Position numbers and translations under genes: made by a program | Part shown: one piece after another, positions 56,839 through 64,000 of the stretch | Position numbering within the stretch: the stretch's first letter is position 1 | Layout: each line of letters starts with the position of its first letter | Origin: Thunnus maccoyii | Lineage: Eukaryota; Chordata; Actinopteri; Scombriformes; Scombridae | NCBI RefSeq assembly: GCF_910596095.1 | Contig: NC_056551.1 | Span: 5,691,001 to 5,755,000, forward strand | DNA length: 64,000 bases | Direction of reading: 5' to 3' | The notes under the pieces: model-generated | Database searches by the model: none | Told to the model about the DNA's origin: nothing | Seen by the model: only the letters and a program-made list of their open reading frames with translations

Positions 56839-59800
56839 CGCCCTCTCACTAGACCAAAAGGTTATATAGCCTAATGTTCAAATGTTGTTTAGACCATCAG
56901 AGATGAATTTGGAGTTTGTGGTGTTAGGTAAAGGTGTCTTTCATACAGTGATGGTGAGGGTGCACCTTCACTTTTCTTTTTTGGGTATATGTCATAATGA
57001 CTGTGAGTGTTCCCCTTGCTGCATTACCTTCACAGCTCAGGTGTGAAGCCAGTAACTGTGAGACTATTAAAGCTGACACTTGCTCATAAAAGCTATTCAG
57101 TATGCTGTCTCATTTGTGTAGGTGCTTATGCAATACAAAAAAACATAGATATCTATAGGACATAATATTAACAAGTATTTTCATTATCTGCTAAATTGTC
57201 TGGCAATTAATCGATTAATAGTTTGATCTAAAAACGTCAGAAAAAAGTCAAAAATCTTCCCTCTTCAAAGGGGTTTTTAAATCAGTCCAAAACCCAAAGA
57301 TATTCAGTTTATTTTTATATAAGACAATGAAAAGCAGCTCTAATCCGTAACAAGAACACAGAACAGGTGATATATATTTAAAGACAAAAACTAAAAACTA
57401 TAAACTATAATGAGCATGAAACACAAACAAGCTGTTATGTGTGAAATCAAGGAAAGATGAAGTATCTATCTTTAATTAAAGCCTACAATCGAGCATTGTG
57501 GCTTTACAAAGGCAGAATTTATTGCATTACTTTAGATTCTAACATGTATTTTTATCATCTCCCCTGTATGGTCATTTATCCAGAGGGCTGTTGCAGCTCT
57601 TGACACACAGGAGACAAAGGCACATATCCAGAAACATGGACACAGAGGGATTCTCACAATAGACCAGGAGTCGAAAATGGAGACTGTCAGCACGCTGAGA
57701 GCAGCTTACATCCCTCCAAAGAGTCCAGGGGTGAGGCTGCGGGGTATGTGTCTTTGTCTTTCACTAACTGCAGTAAGAAACAATTTCATCCTACCATTGT
57801 AATCCATGTATAGACTAGACTAGATGTATTTCAGCAGAGTTTGAAAAGATTTTATTCTGCTGGAGGTAGAATCACACTGACAGCTGCTGTGACCTTTTCT
57901 TAAATTCTGTTTCTAGTCAATATTTTTCTATGCATGCTCAGTTCATCTCTTCTTCTTTTCACGGTCCAGGCATTAGAGGTGAGCTTTTGGAAAAACATAT
58001 CGCCCAGATGATAAGGTAAATCAACTATGAAACTATGTTTTAATGCTAAAGAAATGATTGCTGGAAGTGGTTTGTTTATGGAAACAGAGAACACCATGCC
58101 TGACCATGTCTTGACGGGGAACGTGTTGGAGGAAAGTGATGTAATATTTACATGTCTGGGTTTGTTTTACTGTACAATTACAGCTGTATTACCTTTTAAA
58201 TCAGATTTTATGATGTTATTTTACATGGAGGCCATTCATCCTAATGGGGCTTATAGAGTCTGTCCCCCACAGATGTGGTTATTAACATCCTGCACGAGTT
58301 AACTGCTCATAAAGAATACAAAGCATCAAGTCTTCGGTGAAAACGGTTTGTCCAGTAGCAGACAGTGTCTCATCTCTTAGTCTTGAGCCACACACTGAAT
58401 TTCCTGGACTTTATAAGTATACACCAACGCTGCTTGATTCATACCAGGTTCCCGACCAGCACACAGCTAAGAGGGTTTTTCTAGGCTGATCTGTTGTTAT
58501 GTTAAACACAATGCCACTTTGAATGAATGAATTAACAGAGTTAGCCAGATCAGAGGTTGGAGAGTGTAAGGGTTTTGTTTTCATGGTTTAAATATCACAC
58601 CAGTATCTTTTGATGCAACTTGGAAATTTTATGCAAATGTATATTATCATCCATTAAGTGGCATGAAATTATATGTACAAGGACAATTGAATTCTATCAT
58701 CACCAGTTTTAAAGGCCCTACATACCACTGGTTCACTCACATAGATGTTTTCACTGATTAGACCTCTTCTCAGGACTGTGTGGGAGTGTACAGACATTGC
58801 TTGATTAGTGTCTGCCTCATTCTTCCGGTAGTCTTCTTGCTCCTGCTGCTCTCTGCTCCTTTAGCATCTCTTTAGGTACATAACAGTTCACTTGATTGCA
58901 TCCTCGTTTTCCTCACCTGCATCTTTCCTTGCGTCTGAGGCTGCATTCAGGCAATGTCAGCAGAATGGGAAGAATGGAAAATTAAACCTGTTGTTCTGAC
59001 TTGGGAGTATTCATGCATTATTCCAGTGTTGGTTACCCCAATTGGTAGCCATGTTTTATATTTTCCTCAAACAGGGCAACAGTTAGCACAGATCCACTAT
59101 GGTGAGGTGGAAAACATTTTAAGTTGGGAGGAGTATTGCAACCAATTTGGTTCTGTTATTTGTCTGTACATGCTGGTGTTGTAGTGATGCGGTTTCAAAA
59201 CTACAGCATCTAATCACTAAAATATGTGTAATAAAGGAGAGAGAGATGGTCTGCTAAAAGACTTCTAGTAGGATGGCTTTGTGTATCCTTGCACAAGCCT
59301 TCTGCAGGAGCCCTCCTCACTTCTCAATCCTCGAAGCAAAAATTAGAGCACTGGACCATGATGGTTGAGGATTTCCGGATTACCCGAGGATTGAAAAATG
59401 TGCTACTGCTTGATAGTCAGACCAAACACTGATAGAGGCTGTTATCTTCTTGTTTTCACAGTGAGAAGATTCATGCTGACCTGAATCCACCGACTCCCAA
59501 AACTGACTTCTGCTCTACAACCAAAAACGATTTCTGCATGGAAGGATTTGTGCCCCTTACCCCTGAAACAACAGAAGTATGTGTATGTATATAAAGTATA
59601 CTGTTTGCATCTAACTAAGTATGTAAATCCGTGAGCAGTTATGAGATCAAATCTCCTGTGTTGAATCTAAAAAAGCAGACAAGTGCCTAAAATGCAGCTT
59701 CAGTATTGGGACTGATGTTAAAAGTGTGTCCAATATGTTGTATCTGTGTGATATTTGAATGACTACTTCATTTATTACGTTTGCATAAATGTGTGCCAAC

Positions 59801-61218
59801 CTTACATTATATAACATCATATTTTACATTGTTGGCTAGGTCTGTTGTTTAGAATTGCTAGCCAATTTAAAATGTACAAGGAGAGTTTAGGCCTGAATAT
59901 GACACTAAAAGTTTAATAGACATTCATTGCAGTGAGACTTTTTGCATTTTTTTGTTCACTATAGTGAGCTTAACATGGTGATTCTGGATAAGAGGTGTCT
60001 TGAAGCTGGCTCGATTAACTTTGGGTTTTCCAATCCAGCTACAAGGGCATTCATGTGAAAGAGTTCTGAATTAGAAGCCAATCACAAGCAACATCATCAC
60101 CGAGCTGCAGTGATGGAGTAGGATTGCGACATCTGCCCACACTGTCAAGAATCCTGTTGGAAATGAAAGAAAGCGCAATTAATATGCAACTATTGCAGCT
60201 CATTAGTCTGTTAGTCTAAACTATCAGATGGGTTACCATCTGATTGTGTACTAATCAATCACAATTTTTTAAGTCAGGGGTTTTCAAAGTGTATGACTGT
60301 GGGCCTCCCCTCAGACAAAGCTTGAAAAAGACCTAGACTAGTCTATGTACTCATATACTGTGTTCTGTACATTTTACGCTCATAATGGTCCTAAAATACT
60401 CAGAAGCAAGAGCAGAAAGAATACAATCAGTGTTATCATGCTGTTGATTTAACAGTGTGTTCTTGTTGTCTCATTTCCAGGTTTATGATTATAAAACTGA
60501 GCAGGCCGTCACATTTTGGAGTGAAAATTACCAGAGGATACAGGTATGTCAAATTGTTCCACTTTTCAATATATGTCTCATGTTTTGCTGATTATTTTCT
60601 GTCATCATTATATTTTTGCTTGTTTGTTTGGATCAATATTCAAACTACACTAAATAATTTTGGTTCCTTTTAAGTTAATTAGTTATGGCCCATAGGGATT
60701 ATATGATGTACATCAGACTAATTTTCTCCCTGATGTTGAACATTTGGGCTTGTTTTCAGTCTGTGCTTAGTGTATGAGAAAGCAATTGTTTTTTCCTTTT
60801 CTTTAAAAATAATATGGAGTTGCTAATGGCACCATATGATATGACAGAAGAGAATGCAACAGCAGCAGCAGCTCTCAGAAGAGTTTTATTTGTCCACAAA
60901 AGTCAAGACGGAGATTATTATAGATTTGGTATTCTAAGCTTTCCCCCCATTATTCCCTCTCTGCTCGATGGAAGAGTTCTTTTTTATTATTTTGTTTTAC
61001 ATTCTGCACTCTCAATATCTTGAGCTCACTTACAGAACATGTGGCCTGTAAGATTTAGGAATAACTAATGATGGTCAAACATTATTCTTTTGTGTTGTTT
61101 TGTGTCACAGGGTGTGACGGCTGTAGGGACCCCAAACATGCCTTTCAGAAAGTCAGCCCTGTTCAGCACACCCATTAGTGAGCGGCTGGATGAGATCGAG
61201 CCCCCACCTGATAACTAA
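56216..61218 (+). CDS. spag8: Sperm-associated antigen 8 (SPAG8), flagellar/ciliary microtubule protein
   Basis: SPAG8 is a sperm and cilium protein reported as a microtubule-associated, doublet-lumen component. Six coding exons splice in frame: 56216-56284, 57584-57743, 57970-58015, 59462-59576, 60481-60543 and 61111-61218. They give 186 residues. Conserved family blocks in order: CLLHNWVEE (15-23), KHGHRGILT (40-48), YIPPKSPG, RGELLEKHI, STTKNDFCMEGF, VYDYKTEQAVTFW (131-143) and MPFRKSALFSTPISE (161-175). These line up with the C-terminal half of human SPAG8. The long Pro/Gly-rich N-terminal half of the mammalian protein is absent, so the fish protein is essentially the conserved core. The start ATG is the first in a short exon that joins in phase 0, but a further 5' coding exon cannot be excluded. 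An AATAAA at 61468-61473 probably ends the transcript. Confidence 0.88.
56759..56837. repeat. (TG)n microsatellite in spag8 intron 1
   Basis: Uninterrupted TG run of about 39 units, the longest dinucleotide tract in the window. Confidence 0.97.
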
Positions 61219-61467
61219 GACATCGCTTCATAACCTGTTAATGCCTGAATTATATTTAAGTGGTAATCCACTTTAAAGGTCACTGTCATTCTCAACAATG
61301 ATGAAACCTCTGGTGATTAGCTATCATTGTTGCTTTTTTAACTGTTTGGTTACATTATTACTGCCTGGAAAAACACAGAAATCACTACCAGATATTCAGC
61401 TGATGTCATGTAGACAAAACACACATGTTGGGACATTAAACCTGCCAAACAAACTGTCTCTGAACTT

Positions 61468-61473
61468 AATAAA
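61468..61473 (+). terminator. spag8: spag8 poly(A) signal
   Basis: AATAAA about 250 bases after the stop codon, the first canonical signal downstream. Confidence 0.6.
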
Positions 61474-61479
61474 CCACAC

Positions 61480-63137
61480 CAACCTATTTCTCACATTTGC
61501 AGAGAAAAAGTTGCCTCCATGTTTGACAACTACCTAAATATAATAATTTTTCTATCACCAAAGTCTGTAACTCTGGTGAGTAGAGACCCAAAATATTAAC
61601 AGTGACACACAGTGTAAACAACAATTTCTAATCCTCTTTTGTTTTTTCTTGATTATCCCGATGTTCAATGTATGGTTACTTTACTTTTGTCTTCTGAAAT
61701 ATGAATCCCCTTCTCAACATTTTATGTTGATGAAGTTTAACATCTGTAGATTCCATATGTCCTCACTACCAGTTCACCTTGTAGTTATTTCTAAAGAAAG
61801 AAGAAATGCAGTTGTCATTCCTGGAGATATTAACCACATCATTTATGGTACATGCATGTGTTAACATATAACCAAATACTTTCAGGCACTGGGAACAGAT
61901 TGGATTAGACTAGAATAGATTTACTAGAATTGTAAATTTGGCATTTATTTACATGGAAAAATTGCTGATTTCTTTAAATGTATTTAAATGTAGTTCATCA
62001 AAGTCTTCTTGATAAAAACCTGTTACTATTATGTCTTAACATCAGCAGCCGGTTGTACAAGATGTTATAAAGGTCATACGTAGCCTAGTTATAATGTAAT
62101 CTATAAGTACATTTACTAAATGGAGATTTGCACATCACTAGATCAAGACAGGTTGCACTACACAAACAAGTTCTTAAAAAGAGTTTAATCTTATCTAATC
62201 AGTAGAGAGCTAATATTAAAGAAGAGAGTAGAGAAGGTAATAAGGAATATGGAGGACATGTTTGATACAGGGATAGAAATGCTTTTTAAATAATGTCTTA
62301 AATTAGATTTATATGATGATATGATGTGAGAGCAACAATAACCTTAATCAACAGAATTGCAGAGCATTACATGTCATATTTTGCACACTATTAGACTGAC
62401 TCGAGTCAGGTCTTGGTTACCAATAACTGAGAGGACGTCAACTAGCCTAAATGATGGAAAAGAAACTGGCAAAAACCACATAATTACAATTCACAAAAGA
62501 ATACAATTTGGGTCATACTACAACACATTATGGCAACAATAATGTCAGATTAAATGACCCAACAGCCAATATATTTCTCCATTTATGCTTACATGAATGA
62601 AAGGACTGATATATTGATATATTATATTGATATTCATATATTGCTTATATTAGCCCCTTGAAACTGTTAATTTTCTTAGTTATGTTACTGCCATGGTTTA
62701 ATTGTTGATTGACATTGTCAGAGACACATTAAGGAATTAACCATTAATATCAGATGATTAGATTAGGTGGCAAAGGCTCTGCTGTTTGAGGGAGCTTTCA
62801 AAGCATCCAATCAGCAACGAGGATTCTTCTGGGAGAATCGGTGCCCTCTTAACACCTACATGAACATTTGATTTGAATCAACAATACCAAAAAAACGTAG
62901 TACATAAAGAAGGGGTTGGTGTTGTGGAGGTGGTCGGTGCAACGGAAGTTTCCTAGCAGCTGATTTTCACATTACTATGATCTTTACCTGTGACAACTTC
63001 AGTTTCAGTGGTGTAAAGTTAAGAAATTACTTGTTTGAAAATAACAAGTGGTAAGTAAGAACATAGTAAAGTCTTTATGCACAAACTTGGATTTACAAAT
63101 AGCTGTCCAGGGTGTACCTGCCTCTCTCTTGATTGCT
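61480..63137. other. Intergenic region downstream of spag8
   Basis: AT-rich, with no gene recognised. Just before the LINE, at about 63098-63128, the string CCAGGGTGTACCTGCCTCTC resembles an end fragment of another common fish repeat. Confidence 0.45.
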
Positions 63138-64000
63138 GTAAAAAAAAATCCCAGTTTTGTTTAGCACTATTGATAGATTAGTTAACCCTGCTCCTCCCCT
63201 TTACCAGTCTTTTCAAATAATGATTGTGAAATGTTTTTATCATTTTTTGTGGACAAGGTCACTGATATAAGGTCTAAAATATTGCCTTCCAGTAACCCTG
63301 GAGGAGAGCATCCGGCCCATGTTTCTTTATTTTGCCAGTTTAGCCCAATGTCATTTTCTCTCAAATGCGCCCCTCCTCCAGCTCTCTTGACATTGTTCTA
63401 AACTCTCTTTTTAAAGATGTTTTTAGTTCCCTGGGACCATACTTCCTCTACTGTAAACAGTTCCCTTAGCTTTGGCTGTGTGCCATTATTTTAAGCATGA
63501 GATTATTCAGCCACTCTTGACAAAGCCAAGCCTCAACCCATTGCTTCCCAGTAACTACAGACCTATTTCCAAACTTCCTTTTATTTCCAAGGTCTTGGAA
63601 AAAGTAGTTTGTAAACAACTTATACAGGTCCTGGACGGCAATGAAATCTTTGATAAATTCCAGTCTGGTTTTCGTGTGGGGCACAGTACTGAAACTGCTC
63701 TGCTTAGGGTTGAAAATGAGATTTTAATGCACGCTGATGCTGGGGAATGTTCACTTATGTTGCTGCTTGACCTAAGTGCAGCTTTCAACACTGATGACCA
63801 CTCTATTCTCCTTAGTAGACTTTAGCAATGGGTGGGTAATAATGAGGACTGCCCTTGACTGGTTTGCCTCAGATTTGTCAAACAGTAGTTTTTCTGTTTT
63901 TCTGGCAATTGATCATTTTGTCTCCTCAGCCACTCAACTGAAGTGTGGGGTACCCCAAGGTTCAATCCTTGGTCCTATTCATTTCTCCCTATACATGCTA
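63138..64000 (+). mobile_element. Decayed L2/CR1-type LINE, reverse transcriptase region (partial)
   Basis: Non-LTR retrotransposon remnant. The upstream part translates to LFSTIDRLVNPAPPLP and FLSFFVDKV, typical of sequence before the L2 RT domain. The RT blocks follow: SNYRPISKLPFISKVLEK, FQSGFRVGHSTETALL and LLDLSAAFNTDDHSILL (about 63562-63825). An in-frame TAG then occurs at 63826. Across it the sequence resumes through a frame change with WVG, ALDWFAS and KCGVPQGSILGP near the right edge. Motif A reads FNTDDH where the family has FDTVDH. Stops and frame changes around 63370-63560 also show it is inactive. It continues past the window, and the L2 assignment is from memory of clade motifs. 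Confidence 0.85.

Overview
The window is nuclear DNA from a bony fish, most likely a percomorph teleost. It contains small-exon vertebrate genes with GT-AG introns, a fish-type melanin-concentrating hormone precursor, many dinucleotide microsatellites, and interspersed repeats typical of percomorph genomes. I see no bacterial, plasmid, phage or CRISPR features. All splice sites, domains and repeat assignments were read by eye; family names and repeat consensus comparisons are from memory.

Layout. (1) About 44-3289, minus strand: the first seven coding exons of a TMC1/TMC2-type mechanotransduction channel gene (tmc1 favoured); the gene runs off the left edge. (2) 3290-8950: intergenic, with simple repeats and one interspersed repeat. 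(3) About 8960-16230, minus strand: zfand5, five coding exons, a large first intron, and a CpG-containing promoter with NRF1, CRE-like and CCAAT motifs. (4) 16400-18860: intergenic, with a TA microsatellite. (5) 18860-22950, plus strand: complete nine-exon ccnb1 (cyclin B1) with a CCAAT/CHR cell-cycle promoter. (6) 22970-47560: about 25 kb with no recognisable gene, several transposon-derived repeats, and a few stretches that look like possible conserved non-coding elements. (7) 47570-48217, minus strand: an intronless pro-melanin-concentrating hormone gene with its own TATA box and poly(A) signal. (8) 48240-56000: intergenic, with an unusual cluster of CATGTG motifs. (9) 56051-61473, plus strand: complete six-exon spag8 (sperm flagellum/cilium protein) with an RFX-like X-box upstream. 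(10) 63138-64000: a decayed L2/CR1-type LINE reverse transcriptase, cut by the right edge.

The genes do not form a pathway. Their linkage is informative: human TMC1 and ZFAND5 are neighbours on 9q21, SPAG8 is on 9p13, and CCNB1 is on 5q13. This matches the ancestral vertebrate block kept together on the avian Z chromosome. TMC1-ZFAND5 adjacency is the main reason for choosing tmc1 over tmc2. I found no convincing undescribed biological system. The items most worth checking are the CATGTG cluster, two snap-back (inverted-repeat) elements, the gene-poor interval with possible regulatory elements, and the alanine-rich insert in zfand5.
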